This document shows positions 1-8,400 of a stretch of DNA of 64,000 nucleotides, piece after piece (positions within the stretch are counted from its first letter, which is position 1; each line of letters opens with the position of its first letter). The notes beneath the pieces are model-generated. The model made no database searches. It was not told the DNA's origin and saw only the letters and a program-made list of their open reading frames with translations. The translations under genes and the position numbers were made by a program. This DNA is from Chitinophaga ginsengisegetis (GTDB taxonomy: Bacteria; Bacteroidota; Bacteroidia; Chitinophagales; Chitinophagaceae): the NCBI RefSeq assembly GCF_900168065.1, contig NZ_FUZZ01000004.1, positions 186,001 to 250,000 of the forward strand, written 5' to 3'.

Positions 1-623
1 TCCCCTGTGTATGCTTTTACATTAAAGGAGGTGCCCAATACTTTGATATCCATTTTGGAAGTATGGATAGAAAAAGGTTTGGCTGCATTCTTCGCTACAT
101 CAAAAAACGCTTCTCCTTCCAAAGTAACTTCCCGGTTGCCCAGGTTGTTCATATCAGGATCATAGGTTAAACGGCTGCCGCCATTGAGCCATACTTCCGT
201 TCCATCGGGCAATTGTGCCCGGGAGCGGGAGCCATCGCGGGTATAAATGGCCGCCATCGCTGCTTTTCCGGCTTTTTGCGGATACTTTACTGATAAGAGA
301 TAAATACAATAGCCTCCCAGTACCACTACCAGTATAGAAAGAACAGCCACCCATTTGCGGAAATTCCTTCTTACTCTTTTAACGGGTAATTCTTCCTGTG
401 GAAACTCCTGTTGCATTCTTTCCAGGTGTTTATCCAATGCACGTTCCGTTCTGGTTTCCCATTCTGTATTGCCGGCTGGTTGCGGCCAGTTGCTTAATAC
501 GGATAATTTATATCTCAGATCCGGGTCTTTCTGCAATGATGCTTCCAGTTCACGCAACTCCTCCATCGTGGCCTCGCCCGATACTTTCCTTCCCATCAAA
601 AGCCATATTCTTTCCTGTTCCAT
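1..623 (-). CDS. FecR-family anti-sigma factor (C-terminus cut by window edge)
   Basis: Inner-membrane anti-sigma/signal transducer of the FecR type. The reading frame opens at an ATG at 623 and runs off the window at base 1, giving 207 residues. The N-terminal cytoplasmic part (about 1-88) is followed by one membrane segment (about 91-110, WVAVLSILVVVLGGYCIYLL). The periplasmic FecR domain follows, with the typical stretches LPDGTEVWLNGGS, VTLEGEAFFDV and VLGTSFNVKAY. It lies 81 bp downstream of an ECF sigma gene on the same strand, the usual sigma-FecR order, and probably controls that sigma factor. A TonB-dependent receptor would be expected beyond the edge. The family is clear; the regulated receptor cannot be seen. 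Confidence 0.9.
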   Translation of the reverse strand, partial: MEQERIWLLMGRKVSGEATMEELRELEASLQKDPDLRYKLSVLSNWPQPAGNTEWETRTERALDKHLERMQQEFPQEELPVKRVRRNFRKWVAVLSILVVVLGGYCIYLLSVKYPQKAGKAAMAAIYTRDGSRSRAQLPDGTEVWLNGGSRLTYDPDMNNLGNREVTLEGEAFFDVAKNAAKPFSIHTSKMDIKVLGTSFNVKAYTG

Positions 624-704
624 GTGTATGATACAAAAGCATGATTATATAGAAGGACAAGTAAATTGAAAGAATCTACTACTCCGTCTAAAAAAAAATT
701 TAAA

Positions 705-1271
705 TTATTTTGTTTTGATGAAGGAGAGGTTAATTACCTCGCTGATTTTTTTGAGTGCCTGGGCCATGTGCACATCGATGGTGTTCACAGAAATATCGAG
801 GATCTGGGCTACCTCTTTATATTTAAGACCATCTTCGCGGATCAGTTTAAAGATCATCTTCCTTTTGGGCGGGAGTGCGTTTACGGCGGCTTCTATCCTT
901 TTCACCATTTCCCCGGAAATGAAGATCTGTTCCGGGGTGGCGTAGCTCACGCTGATGTCTACCGTTACTTCATCGAGACTGAAGTGCTGGGTGCGGGCTG
1001 CCTTATTTAAGTAGTTGAGGGCAATATTTTTAGTGGATACATAGAGGTATACCCGGAGGTTATCTACCTGGAGCAGGCGTTCCCGCTGCTTCCAGACGTT
1101 CATAAACACATCTGACGCAATTTCTTCCGCAGACTCCCAGGACTTCACAATGGAAAAGGCAAACTGACTCAGCGGCTTGTAAAACAACCTGAACAATGCT
1201 TTATAAGCCTGTTCATCCCCTAGAGATGCCACCCGTTCCACCAGTAGCTGTATATTAGCTTCTTCCCTCAA
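705..1271 (-). CDS. ECF RNA polymerase sigma-70 factor
   Basis: Extracytoplasmic-function sigma factor of 188 aa. Region 2 is visible at about 20-90 (ALFRLFYKPLSQFAFSIVKS, then ASDVFMNVWKQR) and region 4 at about 130-180 (LPPKRKMIFKLIREDGLKYKEVAQILDISVNTIDVHM, here abbreviated by its ends), with a helix-turn-helix. It lies upstream of a FecR gene on the same strand, so it is likely held inactive by that membrane protein until a receptor signals. No in-frame ATG occurs near the N-terminus; the apparent start is a TTG at 1271. A TATCTTTA box at 1302-1309 lies about 30 bp upstream. The family call is firm and the start moderately sure. Confidence 0.9.
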   Translation of the reverse strand: MREEANIQLLVERVASLGDEQAYKALFRLFYKPLSQFAFSIVKSWESAEEIASDVFMNVWKQRERLLQVDNLRVYLYVSTKNIALNYLNKAARTQHFSLDEVTVDISVSYATPEQIFISGEMVKRIEAAVNALPPKRKMIFKLIREDGLKYKEVAQILDISVNTIDVHMAQALKKISEVINLSFIKTK

Positions 1272-1301
1272 TGATTTGGTTTTTGGTTGAAAGTTGATCC
1301 C

Positions 1302-1309
1302 TAAAGATA
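1302..1309 (-). promoter_or_regulatory. Putative -7 promoter box for the ECF sigma gene
   Basis: On the minus strand this reads TATCTTTA, one base from the Bacteroidota -7 consensus TAnnTTTG. It sits about 30 bp before the TTG start. No convincing -33 TTTG was found, so this is a weak call that rests partly on the same octamer recurring before other genes here. Confidence 0.35.
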
Positions 1310-1406
1310 ATACAGATTTTTTTTTAATTTGATCTTGTCTTACATCTTTTTTTGTATAATATGAATTGATCCTAAAGTATATAGACTTTACTGCTTTATT
1401 ACCGCA

Positions 1407-1736
1407 CTACTTTTTAAACATAAAATACACGGCACCGATGAGGAAGAAAAACGATACGAGGTAATTCCATCTCAGGGGTTCTTTGAGGAAAGTGACTGCG
1501 AAGATGCTAAAAACGGTGAGGGTGATTACTTCCTGGATGGTTTTGAGCTGGAAGCCGCTAAAACCCTCCTGGGCGCCATAACGGTTGGCAGGCACCATAA
1601 AGCAGTATTCAAAGAAAGCAATGCCCCAGCTGATGAGGATTACCTTCCAGAGGGCCACATCCTGGTGTTTGAGGTGGCCATACCAGGCGAAAGTCATGAA
1701 AGTATTGGAGACTGTGAGCAGGATAATGGTGCGCAT
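1407..1736 (-). CDS. DMT-family protein, DUF486 type
   Basis: Small integral membrane protein of 109 aa with about four hydrophobic segments (about 2-18, 27-48, 65-85, 90-107). The sequence pattern (TFAWYGHLK near residue 15, FFEYCFMVPANRYG near 41, FQLKTIQEVITLTVFS near 61) is that of the DUF486/DMT family, drug/metabolite-transporter-like proteins half the size of EamA transporters. No substrate can be given. The ATG at 1736 is clear. It stands alone; the upstream side is occupied by an 11-bp tandem array. Confidence 0.85.
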   Translation of the reverse strand: MRTIILLTVSNTFMTFAWYGHLKHQDVALWKVILISWGIAFFEYCFMVPANRYGAQEGFSGFQLKTIQEVITLTVFSIFAVTFLKEPLRWNYLVSFFFLIGAVYFMFKK

Positions 1737-1772
1737 GTGTGATTTAAAATTTGCGCAAAACTATTATTTTTT

Positions 1773-1915
1773 CATTGATAGTGCATGGATAGTGCATTAA
1801 TAGTGCATGAGGAGTCCATGAGGAGTCCATGAGGAGTGCATGGGAACAGTATGGATAGTCCATGAGATACGCATGTGCGACGCATGTCCCAGGCATTGGA
1901 GAAGTATGGGGTAAA
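1773..1915. repeat. Tandem array of 13 degenerate 11-bp units starting CATG/CATT/TATG
   Basis: Thirteen consecutive 11-mers fit in perfect register from 1773 to 1915. Each begins CATG, CATT or TATG and is followed by a variable 7-mer. Examples are CATGGATAGTG, CATTAATAGTG, CATGAGGAGTC (twice running), CATGAGGAGTG, CATGTGCGACG and CATGTCCCAGG. The array ends exactly where a dispersed repeat copy begins (1916). It is intergenic and has no coding potential. The units are far too short for CRISPR. Confidence 0.85.
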
Positions 1916-1959
1916 GCGGATGTTGTCTTACTCAGGATTAACCTGATTATATTGATTTA
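1916..1959 (+). repeat. Dispersed intergenic repeat, copy A
   Basis: This 44-bp stretch begins GCGGATGTTGTCTTACTCAG and continues with AACCTGATTATATTGATTTA. It matches the left arm of the inverted repeat at 17657-17718 with three substitutions, and is related in reverse orientation to 2722-2773 and 40313-40355. Read on the other strand the family has a 9-bp rhythm of ATCAGnnTA-like units followed by AAAGACA and TCCGC. The rest of the gap to 2036 is AT-rich and shows nothing else recognisable. Confidence 0.8.
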
Positions 1960-2036
1960 GGGATTTGATCACTTTGGATTTAAAAGATTTGAGGAGATGT
2001 AAGCGGATTATAGACGATTTATTGGATTTATTACAA

Positions 2037-2252
2037 TTAGGAATGCTTCTTTGTGCTAACCAATAGCTCCCGTACATCTACGTCTAATGCGGCAGCGATT
2101 TCAAATAAGGATTCAATGGTAGGCTGCATTGTATTGGTACACCATTTTGAAACGGTGGTTATGCTTACTCCCAGCTCTTTTGCCAACCAGTTGTTACTCC
2201 TCCCCGTCTCGACAATCATTATTTTGATCCGGTTAAATGTCTTTTCAGGCAT
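2037..2252 (-). CDS. Small XRE-type HTH transcriptional regulator
   Basis: A 71-aa protein that is almost only a Cro/C1-type helix-turn-helix domain: helices 2 and 3 lie in NWLAKELGVSITTVSKWCTN (about 21-40), followed by MQPTIESLFEIAAALDVDVRELL. Proteins this short bind DNA as dimers and often repress their own gene. I take the ATG at 2252; a TTG directly before it is an alternative. An 11-bp inverted repeat with its arms on both sides of the likely -7 box lies immediately upstream (2257-2290), as expected for autorepression. It is divergent from an unknown 90-aa gene, which may be its target. Confidence 0.9.
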   Translation of the reverse strand: MPEKTFNRIKIMIVETGRSNNWLAKELGVSITTVSKWCTNTMQPTIESLFEIAAALDVDVRELLVSTKKHS

Positions 2253-2256
2253 CAAT

Positions 2257-2290
2257 CTACATTTTGTACACTAAAGATAACAAAATGTAG
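2257..2290 (-). promoter_or_regulatory. Operator dyad around the promoter of the HTH gene
   Basis: Perfect inverted repeat: CTACATTTTGT at 2257-2267 and ACAAAATGTAG at 2280-2290, separated by 12 bp. On the minus strand the spacer contains TATCTTTA (2272-2279), a likely -7 box, so a protein bound to the two arms would cover the promoter. The dyad begins 5 bp upstream of the HTH start codon. The inverted repeat is directly visible; binding by the adjacent HTH protein is inferred. Confidence 0.65.
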
Positions 2291-2351
2291 TTCTTTTAAA
2301 GGCATATATTAATTACAAGGAAATAAATATAATCTTATAGACCACTTTTAT

Positions 2352-2380
2352 TAATTATTAATTAATAATTATTATCTTTA
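2352..2380 (+). promoter_or_regulatory. 20-bp perfect palindrome and TATCTTTA box before the 90-aa gene
   Basis: Bases 2352-2371 form a perfect 20-bp palindrome of only A and T, centred on TTAATTAA. TATCTTTA follows at 2373-2380, 15 bp before the ATG at 2396. The octamer resembles the Bacteroidota -7 box. The palindrome could bind a regulator, but its low complexity makes chance more likely than for the dyad at 2257-2290. Confidence 0.4.
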
Positions 2381-2395
2381 AGTAAACATTCAACC

Positions 2396-2668
2396 ATGCA
2401 ATCTCCGTTAACCATCTTTGTTTTTAACCAAAACCCGTTTCGCCTTTCCGAAGAAGAATATCATTCTCCGGAAACAGTCCTGAAAAACTACTTTGAGCTA
2501 TTTGGGCCGGGCGAAACCAACGATATCCTCACTTCTGTACAAACCGAAGCCCTTACAAACCCTGGCAGTCCCTATAGCGCCGTGAGTGAGCGAATGAAAG
2601 TGATGTCCTGCTTTACGGAGCTATACCGGCTTATAGAGGCCGCCTTTGTCATCTCCCAGAAAAAATAA
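2396..2668 (+). CDS. Small protein of unknown function (90 aa)
   Basis: I do not recognise this family. The 90-aa product is soluble and acidic, with no signal peptide, membrane span or Cys motif. Notable stretches are FVFNQNPFRLSEEEYHSPET near the start and a helical C-terminal half ending LYRLIEAAFVISQKK. An ATG start, a promoter-like box upstream and a clean stop support a real gene. It is divergent from the small HTH regulator. The length and lack of enzyme motifs suggest a small partner or regulatory protein, but this is a guess. Confidence 0.6.
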   Translation: MQSPLTIFVFNQNPFRLSEEEYHSPETVLKNYFELFGPGETNDILTSVQTEALTNPGSPYSAVSERMKVMSCFTELYRLIEAAFVISQKK

Positions 2669-2721
2669 GAACACATTGGCTGCTAACCCAACATTATTCC
2701 TCCCCCAAATCAAAAAAAATA

Positions 2722-2773
2722 AAATCAGCGTAATCCATATAATCCGTCTAATCCTGGGAAAGACAACCTCCGC
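2722..2773 (-). repeat. Dispersed intergenic repeat, copy B (reverse orientation)
   Basis: On the plus strand it runs from AAATCAGCGTAATCCATATA to GGGAAAGACAACCTCCGC. Compared with the other copies it carries one extra 9-bp unit (ATCAGCGTA, ATCCATATA, ATCCGTCTA, ATCCTGGGA) before AAAGACA. It lies between two convergent genes. Confidence 0.75.
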
Positions 2774-2777
2774 GCAC

Positions 2778-2809
2778 AAAAAAAAGAGGGACCGTAAGAG
2801 GCCCCCCTG
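2778..2809 (-). terminator. Probable terminator of the DSL-repeat gene
   Basis: On the minus strand a G/C-rich imperfect stem (AGGGGGGCC ... GGTCCCTCT) is followed by eight T residues. It lies about 70 bp past the stop at 2880. The stem has mismatches, so confidence is moderate. Confidence 0.5.
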
Positions 2810-2879
2810 CATCAAACCAAAATGGGTTTTCCATCATGGGCTGATTTTGTGTTGTTGGTTGCTATTTCATTATTAAAAA

Positions 2880-3551
2880 CTATTGTTCTAATTTGATTTC
2901 GCCCAGATCGGTAGCTTTACCGTCTTCAACTTTTACATCTTTGATCACGGCATTTTTGTAAGGGCTTTTACCGAGAATAGTAATGGTGTAAGCACCTGCT
3001 TTTGCAGCCGGGATAGTGAATGCACCCTGGGAGATAGCGCCTTTCAGCTTATCTGTACCATTGTCTGCTTCTACTTCGGTAGCACTGTCGGCAGGAGTGA
3101 TTTTACCAGTGATAGAACCACCTTCTACAGCCAGTACTTTCAGGGAATCTTTACCTTGTAAAGAATCTACCTTCTGTAATGAGTCGATTCCGGTTAAAGA
3201 ATCTACCTGCAAGGAATCCATTCCACTCAGGGAATCTACCTGTAAGGAGTCCATTCTCTGCAATGAGTCAATTCCGCTCAGGGAATCTACTTTCTGGAGA
3301 GAATCGATTCCCATTAAGGAATCTACTGTCATTAAGGAATCAAATCCTTTTAAAGAATCCAGGCGCTGTAATGAATCAACACTGAAAACCTTTACTGAAT
3401 CAAGGCTAACAAGGGAATCTGTTGCAATTGAATCTACCATTGCGGCAGTGCTGTCTACAGATTTTACTGCGGTTACATCAGCACTTTTAAAAGCAGACAT
3501 TCCGATTACCATTGTTGCTAAAGCGAGCGTTCCTACAATTGATTTTTTCAT
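2880..3551 (-). CDS. Secreted DSL-hexapeptide repeat protein with C-terminal beta-sandwich-like domain
   Basis: A 223-aa exported protein of unknown role. I choose the ATG at 3551 because it starts a good signal peptide (MKKSIVGTLALATMVIGMSA). From about residue 35 to 140 the chain is a low-complexity repeat of the form x-D-S-L-x-x (VDSLQR, LDSLKG, FDSLMT, IDSLQK and so on), with about 15 DSL triplets, mostly 6 residues apart and sometimes 5. The C-terminal part (about 145-223; GGSITGKITPADSA, then GAFTIPAAKAGAYTITILG) resembles a carboxypeptidase-regulatory-like beta-sandwich. The repeat is acidic and could be an extended spacer or a cation-binding region. Upstream 3552-3801 holds no other gene. 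Confidence 0.8.
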   Translation of the reverse strand: MKKSIVGTLALATMVIGMSAFKSADVTAVKSVDSTAAMVDSIATDSLVSLDSVKVFSVDSLQRLDSLKGFDSLMTVDSLMGIDSLQKVDSLSGIDSLQRMDSLQVDSLSGMDSLQVDSLTGIDSLQKVDSLQGKDSLKVLAVEGGSITGKITPADSATEVEADNGTDKLKGAISQGAFTIPAAKAGAYTITILGKSPYKNAVIKDVKVEDGKATDLGEIKLEQ

Positions 3552-3762
3552 GGCATCAATTTTTGTATGGTTAATATTTATGATGAATATCCCCGGCCCG
3601 GATGAATGTGCATGGTTTTTGTTATATGCCCTCATCGTTGGCTGCCGTATAATAACAATACATCCGACAATTCACTTACCATTAGTCAAAGAAATGTTAA
3701 AGTGAAAAAAAGAATTATGAGACAGTATACTGGCTGCTTTCGTAATTAGTAATTTTAAAAAT

Positions 3763-3770
3763 TATCTTCG
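3763..3770 (+). promoter_or_regulatory. Putative -7 box for the second ECF sigma gene
   Basis: TATCTTCG, one base from TAnnTTTG, 32 bp before the ATG at 3802. The third sigma gene has a similar TACTTTCG box (40638-40645). There is no clear -33 element. Confidence 0.35.
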
Positions 3771-3801
3771 CACTACGGAAACAAGACAAAAGATCAAAAG
3801 C

Positions 3802-4344
3802 ATGTTGCAATTGAGTAACGACGAAATAGTAAAAGGCATCCGGAGCAGAAACAAAGATGTATTCGAAGCTGTTTTTAAACAGTTCGCCCCTTCTATGTAT
3901 AATATAGCTGTCCGGTATGTAAAAGATGAAGACGACGCGAATGATATGGTACAGGATGTTTTCCTCAACTTGTGGAAAGGTGCGGAAAACCTGGATGAAA
4001 GAGCCCCTATTAATCATTATCTCGCAAGGGCTACTGTTAACACCTGTTTAAACCGCATAAAAAAAGAACAACGGAAGGAAGTATACGCCAAGGAGCAAAT
4101 GCAAACCGCCAGCCCCTCAGAAAATAATCATTCCCTGCTGGAACATAAGGAACTGGAAGCCAAATACCGCTCTGCCCTGGAGAAATTACCGGAACAATGC
4201 CGCCGTGTTTTTGAAATGAGCCGCCTGAAAGGCTTGTCGCCAGCCGAAATCGCCGAACAACTGAATATCTCTATCAATACAGTATACGCCCATTTGACCA
4301 CAGCTTTAAAACGATTGCGGGTAGACCTTATTAATAAGTCGTAG
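3802..4344 (+). CDS. ECF RNA polymerase sigma-70 factor (Bacteroides-expansion type)
   Basis: A 180-aa ECF sigma factor. Region 2 appears as VFEAVFKQFAPSMYNIAVRY and DMVQDVFLNLWKGAENLDE (about 19-75). Region 4 appears as LEKLPEQCRRVFEMSRLKGL, then SPAEIAEQLNISINTVYAHL (about 130-170). It is the first gene of a sigma-FecR-SusC set, the classical cell-surface signalling arrangement in this phylum, where substrate binding at the receptor releases the sigma factor through FecR. The ATG at 3802 fits the usual N-terminus (MLQLSNDEIVKGIRSRN). Confidence 0.93.
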   Translation: MLQLSNDEIVKGIRSRNKDVFEAVFKQFAPSMYNIAVRYVKDEDDANDMVQDVFLNLWKGAENLDERAPINHYLARATVNTCLNRIKKEQRKEVYAKEQMQTASPSENNHSLLEHKELEAKYRSALEKLPEQCRRVFEMSRLKGLSPAEIAEQLNISINTVYAHLTTALKRLRVDLINKS

Positions 4345-4416
4345 GATGCGCCCGAAATTTTTTTTATTATCGCTTAATGGTATAACGTTCCCTGGTTGTA
4401 TTACTAATAAGAAGCC

Positions 4417-5400
4417 ATGAATAATCAAACAGACATAGATATAGTGATCCGTTACCTGGAAGATCCGGACAATGAGCAGCACAAAATGCAGCTCAACGAA
4501 TGGATTCAACAGGATGCTGGTAACCTGGACATCTTCCTGGATATGAAAGGCATGTGGCACGGCGATCCGCTCCCTGCTGCCTCTGCTTTCGACACCCAGG
4601 GACAATGGCAGGCACTGGATACCATGCTGGATAAGGTTCCTGTAGCTGCTGCGCTTCCTGCACAAAAGAAAAATACCCGCGTGATCAGGATGAACCGCAG
4701 GTACTGGTGGGCCGCCGCCGCTGTGCTGCTTATTGCAGGCACCTGGACCTGGCTCGGACCCGGCGGGTATAAAACCTACGCCACCGCCCAGCAACAGGAT
4801 AGTTTGCGCCTGCCCGACGGTTCTATGCTGTACCTCAACGCTCATACACAGGTACGCTACGCCCGCGGATTTGGAAAAGATAACAGACAAATTAAAATAG
4901 ATAAAGGAGAAGCCTTTTTTGATGTTACCAAAAACGACGCCCTCCCCTTCATTGTAAATGCCCCCGAAGTAGAAGTACAGGTACTCGGTACGGCCTTCAA
5001 CGTAAAAGCCGCCAACAGTGGCGTTAAAGTATTTGTGCAGTCAGGAAAAGTAAGCGCCGCCTACAAAGGCACAGAGAAAAAGGTAATCCTTACCCCCGGT
5101 GTGGAAGCCTCTCTGAAACATAATGGCAGCGAAATAGATACCCGTACCCATAAAAAAAACAACAATATTCTGGCCTGGAAAACCCGGACCTTAACATTCG
5201 ATGATACCCCGCTCACAGAAGTGGCGGATGCCCTCGAAGATTTTTATAATGTACAGATCAAGATCAGCAATCAGCAACTGGCTGATAAGAAACTGCTGGC
5301 TACCTTCCCCAACATGTCGCTGGACGAAGTACTGGACATTATGAGAAAAACCCTTCAAATTAACATTTCGCATAAAAACGACCTGGTAGACATCTACTAA
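4417..5400 (+). CDS. FecR-family anti-sigma factor
   Basis: A 327-aa membrane signal transducer. The cytoplasmic N-terminus (about 1-95) is followed by a single span near 97-113 (WWAAAAVLLIAGTWTWL). The periplasmic FecR domain follows (LRLPDGSMLYLNAHTQVRY, IDKGEAFFDVTKND, VLGTAFNVKA), then a C-terminal secretin/TonB-short-like domain (from about 250: LTFDDTPLTEVADALEDFYN; NISHKNDLVDIY at the end) that probably contacts the receptor's STN domain. It lies 72 bp after the sigma gene and 21 bp before the SusC-like receptor, so all three are probably one transcript. Confidence 0.93.
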   Translation: MNNQTDIDIVIRYLEDPDNEQHKMQLNEWIQQDAGNLDIFLDMKGMWHGDPLPAASAFDTQGQWQALDTMLDKVPVAAALPAQKKNTRVIRMNRRYWWAAAAVLLIAGTWTWLGPGGYKTYATAQQQDSLRLPDGSMLYLNAHTQVRYARGFGKDNRQIKIDKGEAFFDVTKNDALPFIVNAPEVEVQVLGTAFNVKAANSGVKVFVQSGKVSAAYKGTEKKVILTPGVEASLKHNGSEIDTRTHKKNNNILAWKTRTLTFDDTPLTEVADALEDFYNVQIKISNQQLADKKLLATFPNMSLDEVLDIMRKTLQINISHKNDLVDIY

Positions 5401-5421
5401 TACGCGCCTGACTTTTTATTT

Positions 5422-8400
5422 ATGCAGCAATTATTGCTACAGGCGCGTATCTCCAATTCCAGGTTTGGACGCGTGCCTGATTTTATTTTCGTTGTTATCC
5501 TGGTATTGGCCAATGCTGTAGCTATGGCCCAGAATACTAATGCCCCTCCCAAAAAGATTTCCCTTCAGTTTACAAATGCCAGCCTGAAAACCGTGATCCG
5601 GGAAATAGAAAAACAAACAAAGTATACCTTTGCTATTTCTTCCGGAGAACTGGAAACCCGCCAGGGCGTTAGCTTACACGTTCACAACAGTCCCCTCCTG
5701 GAAGTACTGCCCAAGATATTCCCTCCTGCAAAATATAAAGTAGAGATAAAAGACGGGCAAATCATCGTTATCCCGCTCAACGCCACTGCAGCAGATCTTA
5801 CGCCTCCTCCCAATACTAATCCCAACCCTGATAAATGGACCGTTACCGGCTCCGTATCAGACGGTATGCAGCCTTTAAGCGGCGTATCTATCCGGGAAAA
5901 AGGCACTACTAACGGTACCGCCACTACGGAGAACGGCAACTTCAAAGTAGACCTGGCCAACGGACAGGCCATCCTCCAGGTATCGCTGATTGGCTTTGAA
6001 ACCAAAGAGATTGCCGTAAGGGACAGAAGAAATATATCCGTATTGCTGCAACCCGACCTGCGCAAGCTCAACGAGCTGGTGGTACTGGGTTATGGCCTGC
6101 AGAAACGCGCCAACATCACCGGCGCCATTGCGCAGGTAGACGGCGTACGGCTCAGAAGCCGGCCCGTAGCCAACGTCATGGCGGCTTTGCAGGGCACTGC
6201 CACCGGGCTGGTGGTAACGCGCAGTAACGGGCAGCCTGGCCGCGAAGGCTTTAACATACAGGTACGCGGCGTGGGTTCTTCCTCCGGTAGCAATACCCCC
6301 GTGATCATCGATGGCGTACCCGGTTCCCTCGCCGTAATTAATCCCGACGACATAGAATCAGTATCCATCCTGAAAGACGCGGCGGCCGCCTCTATTTATG
6401 GCGCCCGTGGCGCCGGCGGTGTGGTACTGGTTACCACCCGCACCGGGAAACCCGGCAAGCTGAAAGTGGATTTCAACACCCTCGGCGGATTTGAAACTCC
6501 CATCCGGTTGCCCAACCGGCTGCCCTCCTGGCAATCGGCCTCCATGCAAAACACGGCCGCTGAAAATGCCGGTCAAACCGCTCCCTGGGACCCTATGGAA
6601 ATAGATTTGATGAAGAAAGGGAACCATTATGCGATCGACTATCAAAACCCTGATTACTACAAATACTATTATAACTACAATCCTTTACCGGTGCTTACCA
6701 AAAGCAGAACCGGCATCGAAAACTATAACCTGTCGGTAAAAGGCGGCGACAGTTCCAACCAGTTCTCCGCATCACTGGGTTACTTCGGGCGGCAGGGACT
6801 ATTTGCTGTTGGACCGGACCGTACCCATCGTGTGAACGCCCGGGTGAATATGAACAACCGCTTTAGTAAACACTTCAGCCTGGAAACACGGCTGTCGTAT
6901 GCGCAAACCAATACCTTCTCCCCTTCGCAGCCGGTGGAAGGCCCTAACGGCTTGCTGGCAGGCATTTTCCGCGGACCAGGCAATGTGCCGGTGTATGTAC
7001 CCAATACCAGCAACTACGCCTATGGCGGCGCACCGGGATATGCTGTTTTAGAAGATGGCGGCGAGCGCGATGAAAAGAATAATTATATAGATGCAGTATT
7101 TACGCTGCGGGCCGACAGCCTCACAAAAGGACTCACCCTCCGGCTTATTTACAGTCCGCAGAAACACACCCTGCAGGACAACCTGGGCCGCAATACCATT
7201 GCCCTGTGGAACCGTGTGGATACCGCCATGCTCATACAGCCGCATAACATGCTGCAGAAAAGCAAGCTGGAAGCAAAAGGCGGCAACCTCCAGCTGCTGG
7301 CCGACTACGATATAAAAGAAGATAAACATAATATACACCTGCTCGGCGGCGCCACGCAGGAAACCTATAATACCACGCAAAATACAGCTGCATCTTATAA
7401 TATCAGCCAGGCTGAAATCAATTCCAATCACTTTAATAACGCTCCCGAATACACGCAGTTACTGGCTGCCAGCGGTTCTTTACTGTCGATATTCGGTAAG
7501 ATGAGCTATAACTACGACAACCGCTACTTACTGGAAGCAAACCTCATCGCATCGCGGTTATCACAGTACAGTACTTCTTTTGTTGGCGGCGAACAGTGGC
7601 AGGCGTTCCCGTCGTTCTCCGCCGGCTGGCGCCTGAACAACGAAACCTGGTTTAACCGCGCGTTGCCTTTTTTCAATGAGTTCAAACTGAGGTGGTCATG
7701 GGGCAGATTGGGGAATATCAATAGCTGGAACAGCATCCCCAACGATGAACGGTTACAAACTTTCAGCTTTAATACCCTGCCGCGTTTTCTGCCATTTGCA
7801 TATAAGAACCCCATCATCCAGGCACAGGGATGGGAGAACATTTCCACCAATAACTATGGCTGGGATGCTACCTTATTCAGAGGCAGGCTGACGATTGCCG
7901 CAGATTACTTTATTAAACATAACCGGGACATGCAGATCCCGGTGCTGACCGCCTCCACAGACGGCGCCTGGCCGCTGGACTTTCACCGTGGCGAAATGAA
8001 AACCTGGGGCTGGGAAATCAATGTGGGCTGGCGGGACGACCAGGGGCCCTTTACCTGGTATATTAGCGGGAACCTCTTTAACAGCCGGAATAAAGTACTG
8101 AGGAATAATGATGTGGCGCCGCAGGCAGGCTGGAACCAGGGCATTGCCGGGTATCCTTACTCTTCCCTGTTTGGCTACGAGTCTGATGGCTACTTCCAGT
8201 CGGCCGCTGAAGTGAGCGCACACGCCTTCCAGCATGAAAACACGGGTCCGGGTGATCTTCGCTACAAAGACATCAACGGCGACAACAAAATAGACAATGC
8301 CGACCTGGTGTACCTGGGCAGCACCGATCCGCAGCTCTCCTACGGTATAGATGCGGGCTTTGCCTGGAAAGGGTTTGACTTCTCTGTTTTCTTCCAGGGG

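Noticed and set aside
1773-1915. CRISPR array
   Set aside because: Units are only 11 bp with no conserved long repeat, no spacer-repeat alternation and no cas genes.
3016-3705. Plus-strand frame of 229 codons opposite the DSL-repeat gene
   Set aside because: It is the mirror of the repetitive minus-strand gene (KESTF-type repeats). The minus-strand protein has a signal peptide and a domain, the plus-strand one has neither.
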